Source: Gammaproteobacteria bacterium | GTDB taxonomy: Bacteria; Pseudomonadota; Gammaproteobacteria; JAPPPA01 | Length of the DNA stretch: 6,771 nt | Assembly (NCBI GenBank): GCA_028817755.1 | Contig: JAPPPA010000267.1 | Coordinates: 1 to 6,771 of the forward strand | Reading direction: 5' to 3' | In this document: positions 1 through 6,771 of the stretch, in pieces | How the letters are laid out: each line of letters begins with the position of its first letter | How positions within the stretch are numbered: position 1 is the first letter of the stretch | Position numbers and translations under genes: made by a program | Notes under the pieces: generated by a model | Told to the model about the DNA's origin: nothing | Database searches by the model: none | Seen by the model: only the letters and a program-made list of their open reading frames with translations

Positions 1-1122
1 TTCGCAGCAGTTACGGCCGTTGTTCTTAGCCTGGTACAAGGCATCGTCGGCCAACTTTAATAATGAACGTAAATTGACACTGGGCTTGGCCTCCATCACA
101 GCGCCGCCAACACTCACGGTAACCACTGCCCCACGCACACCTGGATGAGGGATTTCCATCACCTCGATGGCGCGACGCAAGTTACTCGCTATTTCACCCA
201 TTTTTTGCGAGCTCGGCTGAGGTACTAACACCACAAACTCTTCCCCACCAAAACGAGCAATGTAGCAATCGGCAGGCAAACTCGCCTTAAACGCTTGAGC
301 CACCCGGCGTAAGCATTGATCGCCTTTCAAATGGCCAGCGCTATCATTAAAAAGCTTGAAGTAATCAATATCCGCCAACAGCACACCTAAAGAACCTCGC
401 TGCTCTAGCGCCGTGGACCAAGCTTCAGAAATTTTATGGTCAAAGTAACGACGATTCGCCAAACCGGTCAGCTGGTCTGTATTAGCCACCAACTCCATTT
501 CTTGCCGGCCTTGCTCAGATATCTCTAACTGCTCTTTAGTGCTTTCTAGCGCGCTGCTATACCTTGGCACCAAGGCCATAAACAGCAACGCCGTGGGGTG
601 CGCCACAAAGCTATAGAGCAATAAGTGATCTAGGCCTTCTCTATTTGAATCAACCTGCCACATCGGAAAACAGAAATAGGCAATGATGGCCACATAGAGC
701 AGCCAGAGAAACAAACTAACCAAAAAGCCAGTACGAGCATCTTGCAGTACATAAACGGCGATATACACCATCGGTATATAAGCAAAGATACTGATGAACA
801 TACTCCTCTCTAAGTCCTGTTCAAAAATACCACCAATGAATAATGACAGTATGCGCCCGTATATGATGAAACACACCGCCGCCACAGTGGTGTAGCCAAT
901 AACATCTATAGAGCGCGGACGCGCAATCAGCGCCACAGTATTCAGTATTACCGCCGACACTGACACCATGTACAAATATGGTTCCCAAGGTTGGTGGCCG
1001 CCATTACGAACAACCACCCATAACCCCAACGCCATAAACACAGCAAGCAAAGGGTTGCCAAGCAGCAAAATACGCCACTTAGAACCTTCGATAGCCGTCA
1101 TGTAAGAAGGAGCAAACCTCAA
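1..1122 (-). CDS. Membrane-anchored GGDEF diguanylate cyclase (3' end beyond window)
   Basis: Likely makes cyclic di-GMP from two GTP at the inner membrane. The frame is open from 1122 to the left edge (374 codons seen), and no stop is reached. Residues about 15-190 form a hydrophobic region with roughly six membrane segments (near 18-38, 49-68, 76-92, 104-125, 132-152 and 166-188) that I do not recognise as a named sensor domain. A short charged, helix-prone linker (about 190-212) leads into the GGDEF domain. That domain shows DQLTGLANRR (216-225), the metal-binding D251/D253 with FK and ND following, GH..GD (263-268) and an intact GGEEF at 292-296. The C-terminal ADDALYQAKNNGRN stretch is typical of the family. 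The inhibitory RxxD I-site expected just before GGEEF reads PADC. I chose TTG at 1122 because GGAGAG lies six bases upstream and a stop directly precedes it; ATG at 1101 is the alternative but has no well-placed Shine-Dalgarno. It follows the monooxygenase gene by 22 bases. Confidence 0.92.
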   Translation of the reverse strand, partial: MRFAPSYMTAIEGSKWRILLLGNPLLAVFMALGLWVVVRNGGHQPWEPYLYMVSVSAVILNTVALIARPRSIDVIGYTTVAAVCFIIYGRILSLFIGGIFEQDLERSMFISIFAYIPMVYIAVYVLQDARTGFLVSLFLWLLYVAIIAYFCFPMWQVDSNREGLDHLLLYSFVAHPTALLFMALVPRYSSALESTKEQLEISEQGRQEMELVANTDQLTGLANRRYFDHKISEAWSTALEQRGSLGVLLADIDYFKLFNDSAGHLKGDQCLRRVAQAFKASLPADCYIARFGGEEFVVLVPQPSSQKMGEIASNLRRAIEVMEIPHPGVRGAVVTVSVGGAVMEAKPSVNLRSLLKLADDALYQAKNNGRNCCE

Positions 1123-1128
1123 CTACTT

Positions 1129-1134
1129 CTCTCC
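1129..1134 (-). promoter_or_regulatory. Ribosome binding site deciding the TTG start of the diguanylate cyclase
   Basis: On the minus strand this reads GGAGAG, six bases before TTG at 1122-1120. The in-frame codon just upstream of that TTG is TAG, so no longer protein is possible. The ATG seven codons further in (1101-1099) has no purine-rich site at a usual distance. The site lies in the 22-base gap after the monooxygenase stop, which fits translation from a shared mRNA. Confidence 0.6.
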
Positions 1135-1144
1135 GTGCAGTTTA

Positions 1145-2443
1145 TTAACCCAACTGCTTAATATGTTTCTTCACGGTTTCGCGATACACCGCTTTATTGA
1201 CGTAATACGCCATACGATCCAGTTTAATGTATTTTGCCGCTCCACTCATATTTGGAAAGGGCTCGCTCTTAACTTGGTTAAAGCGTTTCGCTTCCTTAGT
1301 GCCCTTGGCGGCAATGTAGCGAGCGACAAGCTCAGCTTGCTCATAACGCCCTTCCCAGCCCAAACCAGCAGCTTCCACCATACCCATTAGAAACAGGTTG
1401 TCGTATTTAGGGTGAAAACAATTCAAATAGAGGTGCGGAGCCGCTCCTTTCCAATTTAGATGGGCCTTATCCATAAACGGATAATGCAACTTGTAGCCGG
1501 TGGCCAATAGAATTAAATCGTAGTCTTCAGCGCTACCATCTTTAAATAGCACCTGCGTACCATCAAAACGGTCGATGTCACTTTTAACGCGAATATCGCC
1601 GTGCCCTAGGTGGTGCAAGATCAACGAGTTCACAATCGGGTGCGACTCATACAACTCATGATCAGGCTCTGGGAAACCAAAACGCGTTGGGTCTCCCGTA
1701 AATTGACGTAATAAAAGCCCATCAACTTTTTGCTTTAACTTAAAAGGCAATGTGACCTTGCCGCCAATAGAATCAGCGGGCTTACCAAACACATACTTCG
1801 GCACAAAGTGGTAGCCACGGCGCACCGACATATCAACATGCTTAGCGCGATGCACCGCATCTACGGCAATATCGCAACCCGAGTTACCCGCGCCAATTAT
1901 CAGCACACGTTTGCCTTCAAATACATCAGCGCTTTTGTATTCAGCCGAATGCATGAGCTGGCCAGAAAACTGCCCTTCAAACTCAGGCAAATTAGGTTCA
2001 TGCAAAGTACCGTTAGCGACCAATACGCCTGCAAAGCGCTCAGTGTATTCCTTACCTTCGGACTCATAGCGCAACTGCCACTCGCTCGCGTCCGCATTCG
2101 GTTCCGCTGCTAATACCGTTGTTTTAAATTGATAGTGCTCATACAAACCATTTGCCGCAGCAAAGTCGCGGAAGTATTCACGCAAACGTGAATGGTGCGG
2201 ATAGTCAGCCACTTCATCACGCATGGGGAATTCTTTGAACTCCGTCATTCGCTTAGAAGAAATCAGATGCGCCGACTCATACATGGTCGACGTTGGGCTT
2301 GTGGCATCCCACAGCCCCCCCACGTCGTCGTGAGTCTCAAAACCGACAAATGGAATATTTAGGCGCTGCAAATTACGTGCGGCAGCAAGCCCAGCGGGAC
2401 CCGCACCAATAATAGCCCAAGGTAGCTCATGATTTTTTGTCAT
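1145..2443 (-). CDS. Flavin-containing monooxygenase (class B, FAD/NADPH-dependent)
   Basis: This 432-residue protein is probably a cytosolic FAD enzyme that uses NADPH and O2 to oxygenate a nitrogen, sulfur or carbonyl group of a small molecule; the substrate cannot be read from the sequence. Seen directly: an FAD-binding GAGPAG (13-18) with the following GGLW (42-45); the FMO signature FxGxxxHxxxY as FSGQLMHSAEY (159-169); a second Rossmann motif GAGNSG (184-189) for NADPH; and the late LLATGY motif (312-317). Tyrosine at the end of the signature favours FMO over Baeyer-Villiger enzymes, which usually have tryptophan there. The length is normal for bacterial FMOs and all motifs are intact, so it should be active. 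ATG at 2443 has a strong GGAGG six bases upstream. It sits 27 bases after ppsR and 22 bases before the diguanylate cyclase, which suggests one operon. Family is secure; specific activity is unknown. Confidence 0.93.
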   Translation of the reverse strand: MTKNHELPWAIIGAGPAGLAAARNLQRLNIPFVGFETHDDVGGLWDATSPTSTMYESAHLISSKRMTEFKEFPMRDEVADYPHHSRLREYFRDFAAANGLYEHYQFKTTVLAAEPNADASEWQLRYESEGKEYTERFAGVLVANGTLHEPNLPEFEGQFSGQLMHSAEYKSADVFEGKRVLIIGAGNSGCDIAVDAVHRAKHVDMSVRRGYHFVPKYVFGKPADSIGGKVTLPFKLKQKVDGLLLRQFTGDPTRFGFPEPDHELYESHPIVNSLILHHLGHGDIRVKSDIDRFDGTQVLFKDGSAEDYDLILLATGYKLHYPFMDKAHLNWKGAAPHLYLNCFHPKYDNLFLMGMVEAAGLGWEGRYEQAELVARYIAAKGTKEAKRFNQVKSEPFPNMSGAAKYIKLDRMAYYVNKAVYRETVKKHIKQLG

Positions 2444-2449
2444 TTTTAT

Positions 2450-2454
2450 CCTCC
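2450..2454 (-). promoter_or_regulatory. Strong ribosome binding site of the monooxygenase gene
   Basis: On the minus strand this is GGAGG, six bases before ATG at 2443-2441, inside the 27-base gap after the ppsR stop. It is the best Shine-Dalgarno in the window. It implies that the monooxygenase is translated efficiently on its own even if it is transcribed together with ppsR, which has no obvious Shine-Dalgarno. Confidence 0.7.
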
Positions 2455-2470
2455 TTGCTGCAATGGCCTA

Positions 2471-3295
2471 TTAGAAGAAGCGCCGCGGCAAATCTAAGGC
2501 TTGAATAATCCGCGTTGAGATCTCTTCAATACTCATGGCGGTAGTGTTGATATACGGCAGGCGATCGTTCCGAAAAATATGTTCCACCTGACGCACCTCT
2601 AGCTGGCACTGGCGCATAGAGGAATACTCAGAATTAGGACGACGCTCTTGGCGAATATTATGGAGTTGCTGTGCATCAATTGTGAGCCCATGCACTTTCT
2701 GGCGCCACGGCGCTAACGCCTTGGGTAAGCCCATGCCTTCCAAGTCATTATCCGTAATCGGGTAATTAGCAGCGTAAATGCCGTACTGCTGAGCCAAGTA
2801 CAAACAGGTCGGTGTTTTACCGCTGCGGCTCACACCAATCAAAATCACATCTGCGCGGTCGTAATGTTTCAACGTCGCGCCATCATCGTTTTCTAGCGCA
2901 AAGTGCATAGCATCAATACGCGCCTTATAAGCCGCAGTACTGGTTACTGAATGCGCTTTGCCGATGGTGTGACTGGCGCTCTGTTTCAGCTCTTCCTCTA
3001 GCGGGCCAATAAACTGGCCAATCAAATCAATATGTAAAGCATTCGCCTGCGCCACAATGGACCGCAGCACATTGTCGACTAAGGTACTGAAAACAATGCC
3101 TTTTTGGCCTGTTGACTGCCAAACCTCATCAATTTGCTGCCTAGCCCGCTGCGCTTTATCCAAGGTATTTACAAACGGCAACGTCACCAAATCAAACTGC
3201 ACATTTTCAAACTGCGTCATCAATGTATGCGCCAACGTGTCGGCAGTAATGCCGGTTTGATCAGAGACAATAAAGGCCGTTCGTCGGGTGTTCAT
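2471..3295 (-). CDS. ppsR: PEP synthase regulatory protein: ADP-dependent kinase / Pi-dependent pyrophosphorylase
   Basis: This is a bifunctional cytosolic regulator of PEP synthase (DUF299 family). As known for the family, it inactivates PpsA by ADP-dependent phosphorylation of a threonine near the catalytic histidine, and reactivates it by phosphate-dependent removal that yields pyrophosphate. At 274 residues it has the usual length. The N-terminus (RRTAFIVSDQTGITADT, residues 4-20) is the conserved family start. The nucleotide-binding P-loop GVSRSGKT lies at 154-161 and is followed by PTCLYLA. The conserved end includes NTTAMSIEEIS (250-260). ATG at 3295 is chosen from this N-terminal match; no good Shine-Dalgarno precedes it, so translation may be modest. 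It is divergent from ppsA across a 137-base gap, and the presumed target residue T416 is present in that PpsA. The divergent partner makes the assignment firm. Confidence 0.97.
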   Translation of the reverse strand: MNTRRTAFIVSDQTGITADTLAHTLMTQFENVQFDLVTLPFVNTLDKAQRARQQIDEVWQSTGQKGIVFSTLVDNVLRSIVAQANALHIDLIGQFIGPLEEELKQSASHTIGKAHSVTSTAAYKARIDAMHFALENDDGATLKHYDRADVILIGVSRSGKTPTCLYLAQQYGIYAANYPITDNDLEGMGLPKALAPWRQKVHGLTIDAQQLHNIRQERRPNSEYSSMRQCQLEVRQVEHIFRNDRLPYINTTAMSIEEISTRIIQALDLPRRFF

Positions 3296-3432
3296 AAGTT
3301 AGTGGCGCTGTAATCAGGAAATATTAAGTACGAAACGGTACAATACGCGCCCAATTTTGTCTGCTCCAATTCTTTGCAGCACCACAATGCAGCATGGGCG
3401 GAGCCTTCTATACCACAGGGTAGGAAAAAACG
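3296..3432. promoter_or_regulatory. Divergent ppsR/ppsA control region
   Basis: These 137 non-coding bases must hold the promoters of both ppsA (plus) and the ppsR-led group (minus). On the plus strand TACAAT at 3339-3344 differs from the -10 consensus by one base, but the expected -35 position reads AGGAAA, so a promoter there would be weak or need an activator. Overlapping it is a palindrome, GTAC-N6-GTAC (3328-3341), with GAAACG in the centre, which could be an operator. A heptamer TGCAGCA is repeated at 3375-3381 and 3388-3394. The 5-base pair GCTCC (3363-3367) / GGAGC (3400-3404) is too weak to claim a leader structure. I could not pick a convincing minus-strand promoter. Confidence 0.4.
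3422..3425 (+). promoter_or_regulatory. Ribosome binding site supporting the TTG start of ppsA
   Basis: AGGA lies seven bases before TTG at 3433. An in-frame TAG at 3421-3423 overlaps this site, so the coding region cannot extend further upstream. The next in-frame ATG (3469) would remove conserved N-terminal residues of PEP synthase, so TTG is the best start despite being a rare codon. Confidence 0.6.
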
Positions 3433-5802
3433 TTGAGCGATTACGTTATCTGGTTTGACCAACTAGGCATGGACGATGTTGAGCGAGTAGGCGGTAAAAA
3501 CGCTTCGCTTGGTGAAATGATTTCTAACTTAGCCAACGTTGGCGTATCGGTTCCTGGCGGCTTTGCCACCACAGCTGATGCCTATCGCGATTTCTTGGCA
3601 CATGAAGGCTTGGCCGACCGCATTAACGCCGAGCTAGACCAGCTAGACGTTGATGACGTCAACGCCCTAGCCGAAAGTGGCGCAAAGATCCGTAAGTGGA
3701 TCGTAGACACCCCATTCCCAGCCAAGCTGGAAGAAGATGTTCGCACCGCATGGGCGAAGCTATCTGACGGTATCGATATTTCTGTTGCTGTTCGATCTTC
3801 AGCGACTGCCGAAGATTTACCAGACGCGTCATTCGCGGGTCAGCAAGAAACCTTCTTAAACATCCGCGGCCTAGACAACGTCATGATCGCGATCAAAGAA
3901 GTATTCGCGTCACTATTTAATGATCGCGCTATTTCTTACCGCGAACACCAAGGCTTTGAGCACAGCTTGGTTGCCCTTTCTGCCGGCATCCAACGCATGG
4001 TGCGTTCAGACCTCGCCTCTTCTGGCGTACTGTTCACGCTAGACACCGAATCAGGTTTCCGCGACGCCGTATTCGTCACCGCCAGCGTTGGCTTGGGCGA
4101 GATGGTGGTACAAGGCGCCGTTAACCCAGACGAATTCTACGTACACAAGCCAACCCTACGCGCTGGCCGCCCTGCGGTGCTACGTCGCACCTTGGGTAGC
4201 AAAATGCTGAAGATGGTATTCAGCAACGACGCCAGCGCTGGCAACTCAGTTGAAACCATCGACGTACCGGAAGACGAGCGCAACCGTTTCTCTATCACCG
4301 ACGCTGAAGTGACCGAGCTAGCCAAGCAAGCGCTAATCATTGAAGAACACTATGGCCGCCCAATGGATATTGAGTGGGCCAAAGACGGCATGGACGGCAA
4401 GCTGTACATCGTACAAGCCCGCCCAGAAACCGTACAAAGCCAAGCTAGCGGCCAAAGCTTGGAGCGTTACAACCTAGCCGAGCACAGCAACAAGATGATT
4501 GCAGCTGGCCGTGCGATTGGTCAGAAAATCGGCTCAGGCAAAGTACGTGTACTGAACAACCTAGACGAAATGGACAAGGTTGAAAAAGGCGACGTATTGG
4601 TTACCGACATGACCGACCCAGATTGGGAACCGATCATGAAGCGCGCCAGCGCGATTGTGACCAATCGTGGTGGTCGTACCTGTCACGCGGCGATTATCGC
4701 GCGTGAGCTAGGCATTCCAGCCGTTGTAGGTTGTGGCGACGCCACCGACACTATTGCTGATGGCGTTGAAGTCACCGTGTCTTGCGCCGAAGGCGACACC
4801 GGCATGATTTACGAAGGCATTATCGACTTCGAAGTTCAGAACATTCAGCTGGACAACATGCCTGACATTCCTGTGAAGATCATGATGAACGTCGGCAACC
4901 CAGACCGTGCCTTCGACTTCGCTAGCCTGCCGCATAAAGGCGTTGGTCTAGCGCGTCTAGAGTTCATCATTAACCGCATGATCGGTGTACACCCGAAAGC
5001 CTTGATCGAATTTGATCAGCAAGCGCCGGCACTACAAGCTCAAATCAAAGAAGCCATGGCTGGCTACGACGATCCGGTTGAGTTCTACATTGAGCGCATC
5101 CGTGAAGGCGTGAGCACCATTGCCGCCGCTTACTACCCAGAGCCAGTGATTGTGCGAATGTCTGACTTTAAGTCGAACGAATACCACAACCTCATCGGCG
5201 GCCCGAACTACGAGCCAAACGAAGAAAACCCAATGATCGGCTACCGTGGCACCAGCCGTTACATCAGCGAATTCTTCCGTGAGTGCTGGGAGCTTGAGTG
5301 TAAAGCGCTTAAGCGCGTACGCGACGACATGGGCCTGACCAACGTACAAGTCATGGTGCCATTTGTTCGTACCCTTGATGGCGCCGCTAAAGTGGTTGAG
5401 CTACTGGCTGAAAACGGCCTTAAGCGTGGCGAGAACGACCTAAAAGTGATGATGATGTGCGAACTGCCATCTAACGCGGTTCTAGCTGAAGAGTTCCTAG
5501 AATACTTCGACGGCTTCTCGATTGGTTCTAACGATTTGACCCAGCTAACCCTAGGTCTAGACCGTGACTCTGGCTTAATCGCTCACCTCTTCGACGAGCG
5601 CGACCCTGCTGTTAAGAAGCTACTACACATGGCTATCCAAGCCTGTAAGAAGCAAGGTAAGTACGTCGGTATCTGCGGCCAAGGCCCATCAGACCACCCT
5701 GACCTAGCTAAGTGGCTACTAGACGAAGGTATTGAGTCTATGTCTCTTAACCCCGACACCGTGGTTGAGACTTGGATGTACCTAGCGGGCGAGAAGGTTT
5801 AA
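3433..5802 (+). CDS. ppsA: Phosphoenolpyruvate synthase (pyruvate, water dikinase)
   Basis: Converts pyruvate, ATP and water to PEP, AMP and phosphate, feeding gluconeogenesis from three-carbon compounds; cytosolic. At 789 residues it is close to the 792 of E. coli PpsA. The N-terminal ATP-grasp domain carries [11 protein letters not shown] near 20-30 and [11 protein letters not shown] at 120-130, and ends near QARPET (328-333). The central phosphohistidine domain has GGRTCHAAI with catalytic H418 and, two residues before it, T416, matching the threonine that PpsR modifies in E. coli (T419). The C-terminal TIM-barrel domain carries [11 protein letters not shown] (698-708) and [12 protein letters not shown] with C748, matching the E. 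coli proton-donor cysteine (C751). All key residues are intact. It starts at TTG with AGGA seven bases upstream, runs divergent from ppsR and ends before a strong hairpin. Leucine is encoded by CTA 31 times out of 64 internal codons (hand count), unlike its neighbours, which suggests high expression. Confidence 0.98.
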   Translation: MSDYVIWFDQLGMDDVERVGGKNASLGEMISNLANVGVSVPGGFATTADAYRDFLAHEGLADRINAELDQLDVDDVNALAESGAKIRKWIVDTPFPAKLEEDVRTAWAKLSDGIDISVAVRSSATAEDLPDASFAGQQETFLNIRGLDNVMIAIKEVFASLFNDRAISYREHQGFEHSLVALSAGIQRMVRSDLASSGVLFTLDTESGFRDAVFVTASVGLGEMVVQGAVNPDEFYVHKPTLRAGRPAVLRRTLGSKMLKMVFSNDASAGNSVETIDVPEDERNRFSITDAEVTELAKQALIIEEHYGRPMDIEWAKDGMDGKLYIVQARPETVQSQASGQSLERYNLAEHSNKMIAAGRAIGQKIGSGKVRVLNNLDEMDKVEKGDVLVTDMTDPDWEPIMKRASAIVTNRGGRTCHAAIIARELGIPAVVGCGDATDTIADGVEVTVSCAEGDTGMIYEGIIDFEVQNIQLDNMPDIPVKIMMNVGNPDRAFDFASLPHKGVGLARLEFIINRMIGVHPKALIEFDQQAPALQAQIKEAMAGYDDPVEFYIERIREGVSTIAAAYYPEPVIVRMSDFKSNEYHNLIGGPNYEPNEENPMIGYRGTSRYISEFFRECWELECKALKRVRDDMGLTNVQVMVPFVRTLDGAAKVVELLAENGLKRGENDLKVMMMCELPSNAVLAEEFLEYFDGFSIGSNDLTQLTLGLDRDSGLIAHLFDERDPAVKKLLHMAIQACKKQGKYVGICGQGPSDHPDLAKWLLDEGIESMSLNPDTVVETWMYLAGEKV

Positions 5803-5820
5803 CCCCCTTCTCCACTCCAC

Positions 5821-5850
5821 AAAAAAGCCCGGTTTTAACCGGGCTTTTTT
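5821..5850. terminator. Bidirectional rho-independent terminator between ppsA and the SDR gene
   Basis: A perfect inverted repeat: six A, then GCCCGGTT, TT, AACCGGGC, then six T. It can fold as a G+C-rich stem with a TTTA loop and has a T-run in either direction. It begins 18 bases after the ppsA stop and lies 15 bases beyond the stop of the convergent minus-strand gene, so it should end both transcripts. Confidence 0.93.
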
Positions 5851-5865
5851 ATGCGCGAAACATGT

Positions 5866-6771
5866 TTAACCAGCTCTCTTAAACTGCTTTTTGTCGCGGT
5901 AATAAGCCAGCGCCTGTTCAATGTTGTACTTCGGCTGCCAGCCAAAGGTTTCTGTGAACTTACTGCCATCAATCACTACTGGGTACTTCATATAAGGCAC
6001 CAAGTAGCGCGGAAAGGCGTTTAAGCCGACCTTCGGCGACAAGTCCGCAATCAGGTTGGTTAAGCCCGGCGGAATCGACGGCACGGGAATCATGCCGCAA
6101 CCAGCCATACGCAAGGCATCTTGGTAGCCAGCCCAATCTTCAGCGGCAACATTGTAAATACCGGGTTTGTTACCTTTAAAGGATGCAATCACCGCGTCGG
6201 CCATATCCTCCACCTGCACAAACTGCATCATCGGGTTAAAGCCCAACAAATACGGCGTTGCTTCACGCGAAAGCTGCAAACTCAAACCATTCTGCGTATG
6301 TGGGCCAACAATATTGGCTGGGCGCAAAATCGTAATATGCAGTTCTGGATACTGGAACATATGGATATGGGCGAGGTTTTCTAGCTCAACCATATCAATC
6401 AGGTTTTTATCTAATACCGAGGCTTTGAGCGGTGCTTCTTCATCTAACAACGCCGGGTTGTAAGCGCTGGCACCGTACACAAAGTAGGTCGACAAAATCA
6501 CCATTTGCTTCACGCCGTATTTGCGCGACAGCTCTAGCAATTTACGCGTGCCATCTACATTCGACGCATAACGACGATTGGCTTTGCGGTCCTGCGTGGT
6601 GGTAATACGCCCGAGGTGCAATACCGCCTGAATCTTATGATTACGGAATACGTCCTCAAAGCCGCGCTTGGTAATGTCAACGCGATAGGACGTTACCCGC
6701 TCACGGTTATCTATCTATAAAGCGTCGCGGAAATAACAAGCCACTACGCTATGGCCTGCGTCACGCAACTG
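5866..6771 (-). pseudogene. Extended-SDR / NAD-dependent epimerase-like gene with in-frame TAG (5' end beyond window)
   Basis: A nucleotide-sugar-epimerase-type Rossmann protein; substrate unknown. From the right edge the frame reads QLRDAGHSVVACYFRDAL, then TAG (6715-6717), then IDNRERVTSYRVDIT and VLHLGRI, which match strands and helices in the N-terminal half of such enzymes. No ATG, GTG or TTG occurs between the TAG and TTG at 6621-6619. That TTG has no good Shine-Dalgarno and would give a 251-residue protein without the NAD-binding glycine motif. The downstream part looks intact: STYFVYG with the active-site-type serine, LRPANIVGPH, FVQVEDMADAV and a normal C-terminus. The catalytic YxxxK position reads LIDMV. 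The other two frames stop soon before the TAG, so a single nonsense change fits better than frameshifts. It could be a recent pseudogene, a sequencing error or, less likely, a short product from TTG 6621. Family is confident; pseudogene status is moderate. Confidence 0.6.

Noticed and set aside
1163..2113. Short open frames on the plus strand, opposite the monooxygenase gene
   Set aside because: They lie wholly antisense to a gene with intact FMO motifs, have no recognisable domains and no supporting Shine-Dalgarno, so they are chance frames.
1145..2443. Baeyer-Villiger monooxygenase
   Set aside because: The signature FxGxxxHxxx ends in tyrosine rather than the usual tryptophan, and the protein is shorter than typical Baeyer-Villiger enzymes; FMO fits better.
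3328..3341. Cra/FruR operator upstream of ppsA
   Set aside because: Only the GAAACG part resembles the known palindrome; the second half-site is missing, so I list it as an unassigned palindrome only.
3361..3405. Riboswitch or structured leader before ppsA
   Set aside because: Only 4-5 base-pair stems with large loops can be drawn, and no known riboswitch motif is visible.
4137..5349. Minus-strand open frames inside ppsA
   Set aside because: They are antisense to strongly conserved PEP synthase coding sequence and probably arise from its codon bias.
6121..6463. Two overlapping plus-strand frames opposite the SDR gene
   Set aside because: The minus-strand frame here has clear SDR motifs; these frames show none.

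Overview
The window looks like chromosomal DNA from a gammaproteobacterium, probably a marine or environmental one. The main evidence is the divergent ppsR/ppsA pair, the close match of both proteins to gammaproteobacterial forms, and a base composition of roughly half G+C. A finer assignment (for example near Cellvibrionales or Oceanospirillales) would be a guess. I see no RNA genes, insertion sequences, CRISPR arrays or prophage parts.

Layout. Positions 1-3295 hold three minus-strand genes in tandem, read right to left. They are ppsR (PEP synthase regulatory kinase/pyrophosphorylase), a class B flavin-containing monooxygenase, and a membrane-anchored GGDEF diguanylate cyclase whose C-terminal end runs off the left edge. 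The gaps are 27 and 22 bases, each holding a good Shine-Dalgarno for the next gene, so one transcript is likely. Positions 3296-3432 are the divergent control region. Positions 3433-5802 on the plus strand encode PEP synthase (ppsA), which starts at TTG. A strong symmetric hairpin at 5821-5850 ends ppsA and also the convergent gene to its right. That gene, 5866-6771 on the minus strand, is an extended-SDR/NAD-dependent epimerase-like gene. It enters from the right edge and carries an in-frame TAG at 6715-6717 within its Rossmann N-terminal part.

How they fit together. PpsA makes phosphoenolpyruvate from pyruvate and ATP for gluconeogenesis, and PpsR switches it off and on at a threonine two residues before the catalytic histidine. 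That threonine (T416) and histidine (H418) are both present. The monooxygenase and the c-di-GMP synthase downstream of ppsR have no known role in this switch. Their tight packing suggests co-expression with ppsR, but a functional link is inference. I found no clearly new biological system. The points most worth a second look are the interrupted SDR gene that also lacks the YxxxK active site, the ppsR-FMO-DGC cluster, a diguanylate cyclase without an I-site behind an unrecognised membrane domain, and the strong CTA leucine preference of ppsA.
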